Positions 1-8,287 of a stretch of 38,400 nucleotides of DNA are shown piece after piece (position 1 is the first letter of the stretch; every line of letters begins with the position of its first letter). The position numbers were made by a program, and so were the translations under genes. The stretch is from an uncultured Balneolaceae bacterium (GTDB taxonomy: Bacteria; Bacteroidota; Rhodothermia; Balneolales; Balneolaceae): the NCBI GenBank assembly GCA_937982515.1, contig CALJMB010000109.1, positions 1-38,400 on the forward strand. Reading direction: 5' to 3'. A model generated the notes under the pieces. The model was given only the letters and a program-made list of their open reading frames with translations, was not told where the DNA came from and did no database searches.

Positions 1-443
1 GCCCCGGGCAACCCGAGAACAAACAGTTCAAAGGCCGCAAAAACAACGGCATCAAAACGAAGCGATGTGGATCCATCCCCTATGGGATATTCCAGATCCG
101 TGCGGGTCCAGTCTAACACGGGCATAAAGTTATAGCAAACCGTATAGATGCCGCATTGGGCCAGGTTTCGTATCGTCTGTTTGTAGTTATCTATATAGGT
201 TTCAAAATTTCCGGTCTGTTTTTTAATGTCTTCATGTACCGGAACACTCTCCACAACGGACCATTTCAGCCCCGCTTCTTCAATTTGATCCTTACGTTGG
301 CGGATTTCATCTATCGGCCATATCTCTCCGGGAGGTATGTGATGTAATGCGGTTACTATCCCTGTTGCACCGGTTTGCCGGATGTCGGATAGGGGGATGG
401 TATCATAGGGGCCAAACCACCGCCATGTCTGTTCAAAATACAT
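1..443 (-). CDS. uxuA: Mannonate dehydratase, N-terminal part (cut by window edge)
   Basis: This is the 5' part (about 147 residues) of mannonate dehydratase, which dehydrates D-mannonate to 2-keto-3-deoxygluconate (KDG) in the cytoplasm. The reading frame starts at the ATG at 443-441 and stays open to the window edge. The start reads MYFEQTWRWFGPYDTIPL, followed by the family blocks TGIVTALHHIPPGEIWP, WSVVESVPVHEDIK, YKQTIRNLAQCGI and CYNFMPVLDWTRTDLEYP, which are strongly conserved in UxuA. It lies downstream of the TRAP transporter genes on the same strand, separated by a 194-bp gap holding a hairpin repeat. It supplies the step between the SDR oxidoreductase and KDG kinase, both also in this window. 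Identification is from remembered family motifs and is very secure; the C-terminus is not visible. Confidence 0.96.
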   Translation of the reverse strand, partial: MYFEQTWRWFGPYDTIPLSDIRQTGATGIVTALHHIPPGEIWPIDEIRQRKDQIEEAGLKWSVVESVPVHEDIKKQTGNFETYIDNYKQTIRNLAQCGIYTVCYNFMPVLDWTRTDLEYPIGDGSTSLRFDAVVFAAFELFVLGLPG

Positions 444-525
444 AGACTATTTATTAAATTAGTTTAGGAGAATTGCTTTGTAGGAAGCTTATAGGAATTT
501 GGAATAAAATAAAGCACGAATAGCT

Positions 526-583
526 CTCCCCTTGAGGGGAGACGAACAGCTGCACAGTTCTGCAGCTGTTCTGAGGGGTGTTT
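526..583. repeat. Palindromic intergenic repeat, copy A
   Basis: The outer motif CTCCCCTTGAGGGGAG (526-541) is followed by a perfect 11-bp inverted repeat, GAACAGCTGCA (544-554) with TGCAGCTGTTC (561-571), and then GAGGGGTGTT. A second element with the same layout lies at 4271-4332. The position between dctM and uxuA means it could act as an intercistronic hairpin, but the recurrence elsewhere suggests a dispersed repeat. Confidence 0.7.
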
Positions 584-637
584 GGTTCGAGAACCTGTGC
601 CCCATTCAAGAGCCCTGTATTTGGCCGGGCCAATTAC

Positions 638-1933
638 CTAAAATCCGAACATTCTCGGCAGCCACAGACTCAGATCCGGCCAGAAGGTTACAACCAGCAG
701 TACAACAAGCATCGCAGCAAATAAAGGAAGAAGCGGCTTAATAACCTTTTCAATGGTAGTATTAGCAATGCTAACGCCCACGAATAACAACGTACCCACC
801 GGAGGAGTACAAATGCCGATACACAGGTTAACAATCATGATAATACCGAAATGAATCGGGTCAATTCCCAGTTCCATAACCACCGGAAGAAAAATGGGTG
901 TAAAAATCAGAACGGCCGGTGTCATATCCATGAACATTCCTACCACGAGCAGAATAAGATTAATAATGAGCAGGATTACAATCTTATTGTCGCTCAGAGA
1001 TAACAGCACTTCACTGATAGACTGGGGAATATGCCCATACGACATCACCCAAGACAACCCGATGGAAGTAGCTATAAGCAACATGACAATGGAGGTGGTC
1101 TGGACAGAGCTCATCAGAATATCGGGAAGATCTCTTAAGGTGATTTCCTTGTACAGGAAAGCCAGTACCAGCGTATAGACAACTGCTACCGCAGCGGCCT
1201 CTGTAGCGGTGAAAACTCCGGCCACGATGCCTCCGATTACGATAACCAACAAGAACAGGCTTGGGAGGGCTTTTACGAAAGATTGAAATACATCGCTCAG
1301 CGAATTTCGTTCAGCAACGGGAAAGTTTTTACGCATGGCCCACACGGCTGCAATTCCCATAAGCACCAGGCCGGTGAGAATTCCCGGAATATAACCCGCA
1401 ATAAAGAGGGCTGCGATTGAGGTACCCCCACTGGCCAGGGAATAGACGATCAGAATATTGGAAGGAGGTATCACCAGCCCTACTGTTGAGGAGGTTATGT
1501 TGATAGCTGCTCCAAATTCTCTGGTATAGCCCTCTTTCTCCATCCGGGGACCTAAAATACTGCCGATAGCTGAGGCGGCAGCTACGGATGATCCCGCAAT
1601 AGCTCCAAAAAGCATGGCGGCAACAACGTTAATATGCGCCAGGCCGCCGGGGAGAGAACCAACTAGATTTTTGGCAAAACTTATCAGCCTGGTGGCAACC
1701 CCCCCTTTGTTCATCAACTGTCCGGCTAATATGAAAAAGGGGATAGCCAGCAAGGTAAAACTGTCCAGACCCGTAAGGAACTTTTGCCCCATTGTAGTAA
1801 AAGCAGTAAGTGTCTCCATGCCAACCATTACAGTTAGCAGGCTGGAGATTCCCAGCGACCACGCCACAGGTACGCCAATTGCCAAAAGAATAAAAAAGCT
1901 TAAAGCGAGTATTAGTATTTCTAAAAGACCCAT
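638..1933 (-). CDS. dctM: TRAP transporter large permease subunit (DctM family)
   Basis: A 431-residue, very hydrophobic protein with about 12 predicted membrane segments, the usual size and shape of the DctM/SiaM-type large subunit that carries the translocation path of TRAP transporters. Family-typical stretches include LAIGVPVAWSLGISSLL, FILAGQLMNKGGVATRL, MFGAIAGSSVAAASAIGS, NIVNLCIGICTPPVGT-like (VNLCIGICTPPVGTLLF) and an N-terminal VPVAWSL. The start is 9 bp downstream of the DctQ stop, so the two are co-translated. Together with DctQ and DctP it should import a C5/C6 acid sugar using the sodium gradient. The neighbouring genes point to glucuronate or a related hexuronate as substrate, but that is inferred from context only. 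Confidence 0.95.
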   Translation of the reverse strand: MGLLEILILALSFFILLAIGVPVAWSLGISSLLTVMVGMETLTAFTTMGQKFLTGLDSFTLLAIPFFILAGQLMNKGGVATRLISFAKNLVGSLPGGLAHINVVAAMLFGAIAGSSVAAASAIGSILGPRMEKEGYTREFGAAINITSSTVGLVIPPSNILIVYSLASGGTSIAALFIAGYIPGILTGLVLMGIAAVWAMRKNFPVAERNSLSDVFQSFVKALPSLFLLVIVIGGIVAGVFTATEAAAVAVVYTLVLAFLYKEITLRDLPDILMSSVQTTSIVMLLIATSIGLSWVMSYGHIPQSISEVLLSLSDNKIVILLIINLILLVVGMFMDMTPAVLIFTPIFLPVVMELGIDPIHFGIIMIVNLCIGICTPPVGTLLFVGVSIANTTIEKVIKPLLPLFAAMLVVLLVVTFWPDLSLWLPRMFGF

Positions 1934-1942
1934 ATTATGTAC

Positions 1943-2455
1943 CTAAATTGTACCTTCGAATTCTTTTTCTTCTGCCTGTTCGAATTCGTTGGATTGTGAT
2001 TGAAGTAATTCTATGATATCAGATACCTTGTAGTATATGATGAGAAGACCGCTGATCGGGCCGATGAGGTAAACAACTCCCATCGGAATCTGAAGAGTCG
2101 GGGTAAGCTGCAGATAGGCAAAGGTGTAGTATACCAGCATTCCGCCCCCTATCACCAGTACGCAGAGCACAAAGGCAATGATTAAAACCCGGATAAAGAT
2201 ATCAAGTTTCTGGCGGATGGGCGGGCTCAGCCGGTCGGGCAGGAAAGTGATTGCCACATGGCCATTTTTACCTGATAAATAAGCGGCGCCCAGGATACTT
2301 ACCCAAATCAGCAGGAACCGGGCCAGTTCGTCGGTAAAGGTGCTGGGCGCATTCAGTATATAGCGGAAAAACACCTGCCAGACAACGCTGACTACAAGCA
2401 GCCCCATCAGGACTACAAGCACATTTTTAATTGTGGAATCTACTACTTTTCTCAT
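1943..2455 (-). CDS. dctQ: TRAP transporter small permease subunit (DctQ family)
   Basis: A 170-residue protein with four predicted membrane helices, the size expected for the DctQ small subunit that pairs with DctM. The N-terminal helix (residues about 8-32) is followed by the typical WQVFFRYILNAPSTFTDE stretch and FLLIWVSILGAAYLSGKN, both hallmarks of DctQ. The C-terminal tail is acidic and cytoplasmic. It lies 11 bp after the DctP stop and 9 bp before DctM, giving the order P-Q-M. The role is to complete the membrane complex for periplasmic-binding-protein-dependent uptake of an acidic sugar. Confidence 0.94.
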   Translation of the reverse strand: MRKVVDSTIKNVLVVLMGLLVVSVVWQVFFRYILNAPSTFTDELARFLLIWVSILGAAYLSGKNGHVAITFLPDRLSPPIRQKLDIFIRVLIIAFVLCVLVIGGGMLVYYTFAYLQLTPTLQIPMGVVYLIGPISGLLIIYYKVSDIIELLQSQSNEFEQAEEKEFEGTI

Positions 2456-2466
2456 GGTGGTAAATA

Positions 2467-3477
2467 TTAGTTAACCTGCTGAATGCGTTTTACCCACTCG
2501 TGCAGATCAGGATTATTCTGTTCAATCTCGTCATAAATAGGCTGTACGAGCTTTCTAAAGGGTTCTTTATCTGGATGTATAATTTCTACTCCGGCTTCCT
2601 GTATTACTCTCATGGATTCCTCAACAGATTCCCGCCACAACATCCGCTGGTCTTCCACCGATTGATCTACAGCGTGCTGCAGCCATTCCTTTTCCTGATC
2701 GGTCAGGTTGTTCCAGGTCTTCGTGCCAATTACCAGAATATCGGGAACAGCGGTATGCTCATCGAGCACATAGTAATTCGTTACCTCATAATGGCGGGAA
2801 GTATAATAACTGGGCGGATTATTTTCCGCTCCGTCCACAATACCTCCCTGAAAGGCGGTATATAACTCTCCATAGGAAAGAGGAGTAGGCGAGCCGCCGA
2901 AAGCCTGGATGAGACCTATGGCCATAACACTTGGCTGTACCCTGATTTTCATCCCCTTCAGGTCATCTGGTACCAATATGGGGCGATCTTTTGTGTAGAA
3001 ACTGCGCTGCCCGGCGTCGTAATAGGCAAGGCCTTTGAGCAGGTATGGTTCACCTTCCGCAAGCAGCGCATCACCCACTTCACCCCAGAGTACCTTTTCT
3101 ACGTGTTCCTCATCTCTGAATAAAAAGGGCATGCTGAAGACCTGAATAGAGGGGACAATGTTTTCTAGCGTGGCGCCGGATATCTTAGTCATTCCTATGG
3201 TGCCGATCTGAACAAGCTCCAGCAGTTCCCGCTCCGAGCCCAGCTGGGCGGTTGGATATGTCTCTATTTTTAACTGTCCGTCAGAATAGGCTTCAGCGTA
3301 TTCTGCCATGCGTTCCATCGCCACAGTCACGGGATGGGTCAAATGCATGGCGTGCGCCAGAATAATGGTTTTCGGTTGTTTGTCTGTGCTCTCCGGTGTA
3401 CTGCAACCCTGAAACAGCATCAGAGCCATGCACGCCAATACCGGTATAGAACAAAAGGTCTTATGGATCCACTTCAT
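2467..3477 (-). CDS. dctP: TRAP transporter substrate-binding protein (DctP family), lipoprotein
   Basis: The 336-residue version beginning MKWIHKTF is chosen because it starts with a clear signal peptide ending in a lipobox-like LFQGC. The frame stays open further upstream, but only into the eda gene. The mature part shows the DctP pattern: AHAMHLTHPVTVAMERMAEYAE, a tract TYPTAQLGSERELLELVQIG, MPFLFRDEEHVEKVLWG, and the substrate-arginine region GMKIRVQPSVMAIG followed by FGGSPTPLSYGELYTAFQGGIVDGAEN. It should capture a uronate in the periplasm and hand it to DctQM. The ATG is 2 nt after the eda stop, so translational coupling with eda is likely. Anchoring by a lipid is an inference from the Cys. 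Confidence 0.94.
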   Translation of the reverse strand: MKWIHKTFCSIPVLACMALMLFQGCSTPESTDKQPKTIILAHAMHLTHPVTVAMERMAEYAEAYSDGQLKIETYPTAQLGSERELLELVQIGTIGMTKISGATLENIVPSIQVFSMPFLFRDEEHVEKVLWGEVGDALLAEGEPYLLKGLAYYDAGQRSFYTKDRPILVPDDLKGMKIRVQPSVMAIGLIQAFGGSPTPLSYGELYTAFQGGIVDGAENNPPSYYTSRHYEVTNYYVLDEHTAVPDILVIGTKTWNNLTDQEKEWLQHAVDQSVEDQRMLWRESVEESMRVIQEAGVEIIHPDKEPFRKLVQPIYDEIEQNNPDLHEWVKRIQQVN

Positions 3478-3479
3478 GG

Positions 3480-4154
3480 TTAATTTTTTTCCCGGATCTT
3501 TTGAATTAATGTTAATGTATTCCGTACCTGGTTTTCCAGCCCGCTGAAGTCTCTGGCCTTTAACAGCTCTTTGGTTATCAGTTTGGAACCCATCCCAACG
3601 CAGGTCACTCCGGCCTGGAACCAGTCGGTCAGGTTCTCTTCGCTGGCCGTAACACCTCCGGTAGGCATGAGGCTGGTCCACGGACAGGGGCCTTTGATGG
3701 CACGGACAAAACCCGGCCCGAGCTGACTGCCCGGAAACACTTTGATGATCTCAGCTCCCAGTTCTTCCGCCCGGGCGATCTCGCCGAGCGAGCCGCAGCC
3801 CGGCGACCACAAGACCTTCCGGCGGTTGCAGACAACGGCAATGTCTTCGCGCAGTACGGGAGTGACGATAAAGTTCGCGCCCAGTTGCATATACAGGGAA
3901 GCGGCGGCGGCATCGGTAACCGAACCTACTCCCAAAATCAATTCAGGAAGCTCCTGCTCGGCAAACTTATTGAGCTCGCCAAACACCTCATGAGCAAAGT
4001 CGCCGCGGCTGGTGAATTCCAGCAGACGTGCCCCGCCACGGTAGCAGGCGCTGAGTACTTTTTTCGATAGCTCTACATCTTCATGGTAGAACAGCGGCAC
4101 AAGGCCGTCGCGCTCCATGGCGGTAGCTACCTGTATACGTGTAAATCGTGCCAT
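3480..4154 (-). CDS. eda: 2-dehydro-3-deoxyphosphogluconate (KDPG/KHG) aldolase
   Basis: A 224-residue class I aldolase that cleaves KDPG to pyruvate and glyceraldehyde-3-phosphate, the last step of the hexuronate route. The TIM-barrel landmarks of the KDPG aldolase family are visible: LLEFTSRG with catalytic Glu46, LGVGSVTD around 75-81, FIVTPVL around 95-101, WSPGC at 116-120, the Schiff-base Lys138 in IIKVFPGSQLGPG, and MPTGGV near 163-168. The usual length is about 210 residues, so it is full length. It is the first gene of eda-dctP-dctQ-dctM and lies 250 bp downstream of kdgK, the two separated by a repeat. Confidence 0.95.
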   Translation of the reverse strand: MARFTRIQVATAMERDGLVPLFYHEDVELSKKVLSACYRGGARLLEFTSRGDFAHEVFGELNKFAEQELPELILGVGSVTDAAAASLYMQLGANFIVTPVLREDIAVVCNRRKVLWSPGCGSLGEIARAEELGAEIIKVFPGSQLGPGFVRAIKGPCPWTSLMPTGGVTASEENLTDWFQAGVTCVGMGSKLITKELLKARDFSGLENQVRNTLTLIQKIREKN

Positions 4155-4270
4155 AAATGTTTTTAATTAATTACAATTCAAATACAAAACGGATCGCAGA
4201 TGAAGCTGATGTACCTGCTGGTACTGCTTTTAAAAAATAGCTTCTTGTCTATTTAGCACTTGCTCCCTCT

Positions 4271-4352
4271 CTCCCCTTGAGGAGATGAACGAATGCCCCT
4301 AAACATCGGGGCCATTCGTCCTGAAGGGTGTTGAGATGCGACTAATCGCGTC
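4271..4352. repeat. Palindromic intergenic repeat, copy B, plus GCGAT-type hairpin
   Basis: CTCCCCTTGAGGAGATGAA is followed by a hairpin CGAATGCCCC (4290-4299) with GGGGCCATTCG (4308-4318), then TGAAGGGTGTTG. This is the same layout as the element at 526-583. Immediately next comes a second small hairpin, GATGCGA (4335-4341) with TCGCGTC (4346-4352), which matches the hairpin at 27069-27086. The composite lies between kdgK and eda and may interrupt transcription between them. Confidence 0.65.
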
Positions 4353-4404
4353 TGTACAGGTTATGAAGCCTGTTGCCCTGAAAACAATGCCCGTGTTAAA
4401 ACCT

Positions 4405-5442
4405 TTACCGGGCCACTCTTCCCGAGGCGTCGCCGCTTTTCAGCTTCTCCACTTCTTCGACTGTTACCTGATTGGCGTCGCCGAATATGGTGTGCTTCAG
4501 CGCTGAGGCGGCCACAGCAAAGTCGAGGGCCTGTTGGTCGTCATCGGGCCAGGTGAGCAACCCGTAGATCAGTCCGCCCATGAACGAATCGCCGCCGCCT
4601 ACGCGGTCTACGATATGGGTAATGTTGTACGTGGGAGCTTCCAGAAACTCTTTGCCGTTATAAAGCACGCCCGACCAGGTGTTGTGGGAGGCGCTGATGG
4701 ATCCGCGCAGGGTGGTAATGATCTTCTTCGCCTTCGGGAACCGCTCCATCAGCTGCTCGCATACCGAGCGGTAAGCCTGGCTGTCCATAGAGTCTCCGCG
4801 GGTAACGTCCACTCCCTCGGGGTGGATGCCAAAGTGCTTTTCAGCGTCTTCCTCATTGCCCAGGATGACATCGCATCCGGCTACCAGATCCGGCATCACC
4901 TCGCCGGGGTCTTTGCCATAGTTCCAAAGTTTGGCGCGGTAGTTCAGGTCCGTAGACACCGTCACGCCCAGTTCATTAGCCGCGGCGATGGCCTCGGCAC
5001 AGACATCAGCGGCGCCCTGAGAGATAGCCGGGGTGATGCCCGTCCAGTGGAACCATCCGGCTCCGTCGAAGACCTTCTCCCAGTCGATGGTACCGGTAGT
5101 GATGGTAGAGATAGAAGAGTGGGCGCGGTCGTAGACTACTTTGCTTCCGCGGGAAACCGCTCCGATCTCCAGAAAGTAGATCCCCAGCCGCTCGCCTCCC
5201 CAGGCGATGTGGTCGGTGCCAACGCCCCGCTTGCGCAGCTCCATCAGAGCGCACCGGCCGATGTCGTTGTCGGGCAGGCGGGTGACAAATTCAGCGGGAA
5301 CCCCGAAATTAGCCAGTGAAACGGCTACGTTGGATTCTCCTCCTCCGTAGACCGCATCAAATGTGTTGGCCTGTGAGAAACGCAGAAAACCTGGCGGAGA
5401 CAGTCGGAGCATAATTTCTCCGAAGGTCACAACTTTTTTCAT
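4405..5442 (-). CDS. kdgK: 2-dehydro-3-deoxygluconokinase (KDG kinase), PfkB family
   Basis: A 345-residue ribokinase/PfkB-family sugar kinase that phosphorylates KDG to KDPG. The N-terminus VVTFGEIMLRLSPPGFLRFSQA and the following AVYGGGESNVAVSLANFG are diagnostic for KDG kinases. WFHWTGITPAIS and LNYRAKLW are substrate- and lid-region blocks. The C-terminal PfkB signature DRVGGGDSFMGGLIYGLL carries the GxGD anion hole and catalytic Asp. The start is 5 bp after the uxaC stop, so uxaC-kdgK is an operon. A long open frame on the opposite strand inside this gene is a shadow. Confidence 0.96.
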   Translation of the reverse strand: MKKVVTFGEIMLRLSPPGFLRFSQANTFDAVYGGGESNVAVSLANFGVPAEFVTRLPDNDIGRCALMELRKRGVGTDHIAWGGERLGIYFLEIGAVSRGSKVVYDRAHSSISTITTGTIDWEKVFDGAGWFHWTGITPAISQGAADVCAEAIAAANELGVTVSTDLNYRAKLWNYGKDPGEVMPDLVAGCDVILGNEEDAEKHFGIHPEGVDVTRGDSMDSQAYRSVCEQLMERFPKAKKIITTLRGSISASHNTWSGVLYNGKEFLEAPTYNITHIVDRVGGGDSFMGGLIYGLLTWPDDDQQALDFAVAASALKHTIFGDANQVTVEEVEKLKSGDASGRVAR

Positions 5443-5447
5443 AAGTG

Positions 5448-6878
5448 TTATGTTTGAAAATTAAAATAATTGTTTGCATTGTGGTAACAGATATCCGAGA
5501 CGATTTTTCCCAGCCACTCTATATCGGCGGGTAATTCGCCTGCCTCCACATCCCTTCCGATAAGGTTGCAGAGAATCCGTCGGAAGTATTCGTGCCGCGG
5601 ATACGACAGAAAGCTCCTGGAATCGGTAAGCATCCCGATAAAACAGCTTAAAAGCCCGGTATTGGAGAGAACATTCATCTGCTTCTCCATGCCATCTTTT
5701 TGATCCAGATACCACCAGGCAGAGCCGTACTGAACTTTGCCCCGGATGGTACCGTCATTAAAACTTCCCGCGATAGTAGCCAACACTTCATTGTCGGCCG
5801 GGTTTAAATTGTACAAAATCGTTTTGGCCAGCTGATCGGTTTTGTCAAGCTCACTTAAAAAACCGGCTAATGCCCGGCCTTGAGAAAAATCGCCGATAGC
5901 ATCAAATCCTGTATCCGGGCCCAGTTTATTGTACATCCGTTCGTTAGGATTACGTAATGCCCCCAGGTGGAACTGCTGTGCCCAGCCTTTCGCGTGATAC
6001 AAACGGCCCAGCTCCAGAAGTATGGCACAAGTGAGCGCCCGCTTCTGAGCGGGATCAAGTGGCCGGCCTTCCCGGACTTTTGCAAAAGCGGCGTCAATAT
6101 CTGCAGCGCCTGCCTGCTCAAAGTATAATTGCTCGAGTCCGTGATCGGATAAACGGCATCCGTTTGCGTGAAAGTATTCCACCCGCTTTTCCAGAGCATT
6201 AATCAGATCGCTGTACCCTGTAATTGTAAGGCCTGATGCTTCCTCCAGTTTATTCAGATAGTCATTATAAGCTTTCGGATTATCAAATGAATAGGCACGG
6301 TCAGGCCGAAAAGTAGGGAGAACCTGTATCTCAAACCCGTCTTCTTTTATCTGCTGATGATATTCCAGGGAGTCAGCCGGGTCGTCGGTGGTACAAGCCA
6401 CTTTTACGTTCATGCCTTTCATCAGATTTCTGGTGCTGAACTCCGGCGACTTGAGCATTTCATTGCAGTGGCTGTAAATTTCACCGGCGCTGTCTGCATT
6501 CAGAAGCTGATCTATGCCAAAATAATTTTTCAGCTCCAGATGGGTCCAGTGATACAGAGGGTTTCGCATGGTATAGGGAACGGCCTTCGCCCACTGTCGG
6601 AATTTTGCCTCATCGGACGCATCTCCGGTAATATATGCTTCTTCTATACCCAGCGCCCGCATAGCTCGCCATTTATAATGGTCGCCATCCAGCCAGATAC
6701 TGGTCATAGTGTCAAACTTCCGGTCCTGAGCGATTTCTGCAGGGGGGAGGTGAGAATGGTAATCTATGATTGGCTGAATGGCCGCATACTCATGATAAAG
6801 CTCTGCAGCCGTATCATTTTCTAATAAAAAGTTAGCGGTTAAGAATGATTCAGATTTCTTCGAGGTAGCTGTTCCCAT
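5448..6878 (-). CDS. uxaC: Glucuronate (uronate) isomerase
   Basis: A 476-residue protein of normal length for UxaC, an amidohydrolase-superfamily metalloenzyme that isomerises D-glucuronate to D-fructuronate (and galacturonate to tagaturonate). Family blocks include PIIDYHSHLPPAEIAQDRKF with the metal-binding HxH, TSIWLDGDHYKWRAMRALG, YHWTHLELKNYFGID, CTTDDPADSLEYH, LGALRNPNERMY and LTDSRSFLSYPRHEYFRRIL. It is the first gene of a two-gene operon with kdgK. A LacI-type operator-like site and a promoter-like element lie in the 156-bp gap upstream. Confidence 0.97.
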   Translation of the reverse strand: MGTATSKKSESFLTANFLLENDTAAELYHEYAAIQPIIDYHSHLPPAEIAQDRKFDTMTSIWLDGDHYKWRAMRALGIEEAYITGDASDEAKFRQWAKAVPYTMRNPLYHWTHLELKNYFGIDQLLNADSAGEIYSHCNEMLKSPEFSTRNLMKGMNVKVACTTDDPADSLEYHQQIKEDGFEIQVLPTFRPDRAYSFDNPKAYNDYLNKLEEASGLTITGYSDLINALEKRVEYFHANGCRLSDHGLEQLYFEQAGAADIDAAFAKVREGRPLDPAQKRALTCAILLELGRLYHAKGWAQQFHLGALRNPNERMYNKLGPDTGFDAIGDFSQGRALAGFLSELDKTDQLAKTILYNLNPADNEVLATIAGSFNDGTIRGKVQYGSAWWYLDQKDGMEKQMNVLSNTGLLSCFIGMLTDSRSFLSYPRHEYFRRILCNLIGRDVEAGELPADIEWLGKIVSDICYHNANNYFNFQT

Positions 6879-6897
6879 TTAGATTTCGGTAAGTTAA

Positions 6898-6911
6898 TAC
6901 AAACGATTGCA
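6898..6911. promoter_or_regulatory. LacI-family operator-like palindrome upstream of uxaC
   Basis: TACAAACGATTGCA matches the general LacI/GalR-family operator TGNAANCGNTTNCA at 9 of its 10 fixed positions, including the central CG. It lies 20 bp upstream of the uxaC ATG and downstream of the promoter-like element at 6949-6956, a position suited to roadblock repression. No LacI-family gene is in the window, so the regulator would be encoded elsewhere. The match is visible in the sequence; function is inferred. Confidence 0.5.
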
Positions 6912-6948
6912 CACGTGGTTCTAATAAACTAAAGAAGTGCTATTTATA

Positions 6949-6956
6949 CAAATGTA
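6949..6956 (-). promoter_or_regulatory. Candidate Bacteroidota-type -7 promoter element for uxaC-kdgK
   Basis: Read on the minus strand, this is TACATTTG, a full match to the TAnnTTTG -7 element of Bacteroidota housekeeping promoters. A good -33 TTTG is not present; the nearest resemblance is TCTG at about the right distance. The predicted transcription start would be near 6942, leaving the LacI-type site at 6898-6911 inside the early transcribed region. Confidence 0.35.
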
Positions 6957-7034
6957 TTTTAAGGTTTTTACAGATTAGAGCTTATTTTTGGGAAAACTTA
7001 TATGCGAATACGGGGCTGCGAAAACGCAGAAGTT

Positions 7035-7850
7035 CTAAACCCCGCTAAAGGCGCTGAATCCCCCGTCTACCGGTATCACGGTGCCGGTTACGAACTTAGA
7101 GGCGTCGCTGCACAGCCAAAGAGCCGTGCCGATAAGCTCTTCCGGCTCGCCAAACCGCTTCATGGGAGTGTTATTAACAATGGTTTGCCCCCGGGCGGTC
7201 AGGGAGTGGTCTTTGTTCAGGAGAAGGTCCCTGTTCTGTTTGCCGATAAAGAAGCCGGGGGCAATAGCATTGACCCTGATTCCATCGCCATATTTGAGCG
7301 CCATTTCCACAGCCAGTGACCGTGTAAAATTATCAATGGCCGACTTGGCGGCTGAATATCCTATCACCCGGGTGATGACCCGCTGGGCAGCCATGGAAGA
7401 GATATTCACAATTACTCCTTCCTTTCGCCCGATCATCGCTTCTGCGAAAACTTTAGTAGGGTAGTAGGTGCCGAGCAGGTTCAAATCTACCACCTTTTCG
7501 AAGGCGTGATTGTCCAGATCCAGAATAGACTGATCGGGGTTGATGATAGCTCCGGGCATATTTCCCCCCGCAGCATTAATTACAATATCTATTTGCCCCC
7601 GTTCTTTCAGGATCTTTTCTTTGGCACGCTGCAAGTCATCGGTATTCAGTACATCAGCTACCAGTGGTATAGCTTCTCCGCCCTGTTGCCTGATTTCTTC
7701 AACCTTTTGGCTGACAGTCTCTTCCGTGCGGCCCATGATGCCGACAAAGGCGCCGGCTCCGGCCAGCCCTTCAGCCATAGCGCCCCCCAACGCACCATTG
7801 CCGCCGGTGATAATAGCCGTTTTCCCTGTCAGATCGAATAGCTGGTTCAT
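7035..7850 (-). CDS. uxuB: SDR-family D-mannonate oxidoreductase (fructuronate reductase)
   Basis: A 271-residue classical short-chain dehydrogenase. The cofactor motif TGGNGALGGAMAEGLA lies at about 15-30, NAAGG at 92-96, catalytic Ser151/152 in NISSMAA, and the Tyr165/Lys169 pair in YSAAKSA. The sequence MNQLFDLTGKTAIITGGNG and the region PGFFIGKQNRDLL resemble the SDR-type D-mannonate oxidoreductase found in Bacillus uxu clusters rather than the unrelated long-chain UxuB of E. coli. It would reduce D-fructuronate to D-mannonate with NAD(P)H, bridging UxaC and UxuA. A GGAG lies about 12 bp upstream of the ATG. It is probably transcribed separately from uxaC, since the uxaC promoter lies between them. 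Substrate is inferred from gene context and family resemblance. Confidence 0.85.
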   Translation of the reverse strand: MNQLFDLTGKTAIITGGNGALGGAMAEGLAGAGAFVGIMGRTEETVSQKVEEIRQQGGEAIPLVADVLNTDDLQRAKEKILKERGQIDIVINAAGGNMPGAIINPDQSILDLDNHAFEKVVDLNLLGTYYPTKVFAEAMIGRKEGVIVNISSMAAQRVITRVIGYSAAKSAIDNFTRSLAVEMALKYGDGIRVNAIAPGFFIGKQNRDLLLNKDHSLTARGQTIVNNTPMKRFGEPEELIGTALWLCSDASKFVTGTVIPVDGGFSAFSGV

Positions 7851-8116
7851 AGATGATATAATCTCCTTATCCGCTTGGCGGATGGATATGTTCTTATCCC
7901 TCTCCGATACTCCTCCAGAGGGAAAAAACTTCCATCCGCTGCATGCCTTTTAATAATTAGTTGTTGTTATGTAACATTCTCTGGACATCACCGGACATTC
8001 CCGAATAGTACAGCCAATCGCGTCGAATATATTAATAAATAGCGGTTAGAAAAAAGAACTTTACCATCCCAACGATATGTCATATCCCCTCAGGTCGGGC
8101 TGTTGCGTTCTATCCC

Positions 8117-8167
8117 GTCCCTCCCACTGATCCGATCACTCGGAGTGGTCGGATCAGTGGGAGGGAC
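8117..8167. repeat. Long perfect inverted repeat
   Basis: The left arm 8117-8135 (starting GTCCCTCCCACTGATCC) is perfectly complementary to 8149-8167, 19 bp, and the pairing continues inwards through CACT/AGTG around a CGG loop. It is preceded directly by the dispersed motif GGGCTGTTGCGTTCT. No T-run follows on either strand, so a repeat or mobile-element remnant is more likely than a terminator. Confidence 0.75.
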
Positions 8168-8240
8168 GTTCCGTAGCAGAGCAGCGGAACGAGATAAAGA
8201 TTCAATGAAGAATAAGGTATAGCGCAAACAGCCTGTGCTT

Positions 8241-8287
8241 CCGGCATAACCCTGACAGGGTTCAGAACCCTGTCAGGGTTATGCCGG
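8241..8287. repeat. Perfect 22-bp hairpin with 3-nt loop
   Basis: The arms 8241-8262 and 8266-8287 are perfectly complementary around the loop CAG. The arm begins CCGGCATAACCCTGACAG. Within each arm, AACCCTGACAGGGTT is itself a near palindrome, so the element could also form a cruciform with two smaller hairpins. A related palindrome, CCGGTATGACCCTG plus its complement, lies at 38216-38244. Confidence 0.8.

Noticed and set aside
3478..3681. Longer N-terminus for the TRAP binding protein
   Set aside because: The frame is open upstream to 3681, but that part lies within eda, has no signal peptide logic and would hide the clear lipoprotein signal starting at 3477.
4534..5319. 261-codon open frame on the plus strand
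   Set aside because: It lies entirely opposite kdgK, whose PfkB motifs are unambiguous; the frame is a product of GC-biased codon use.
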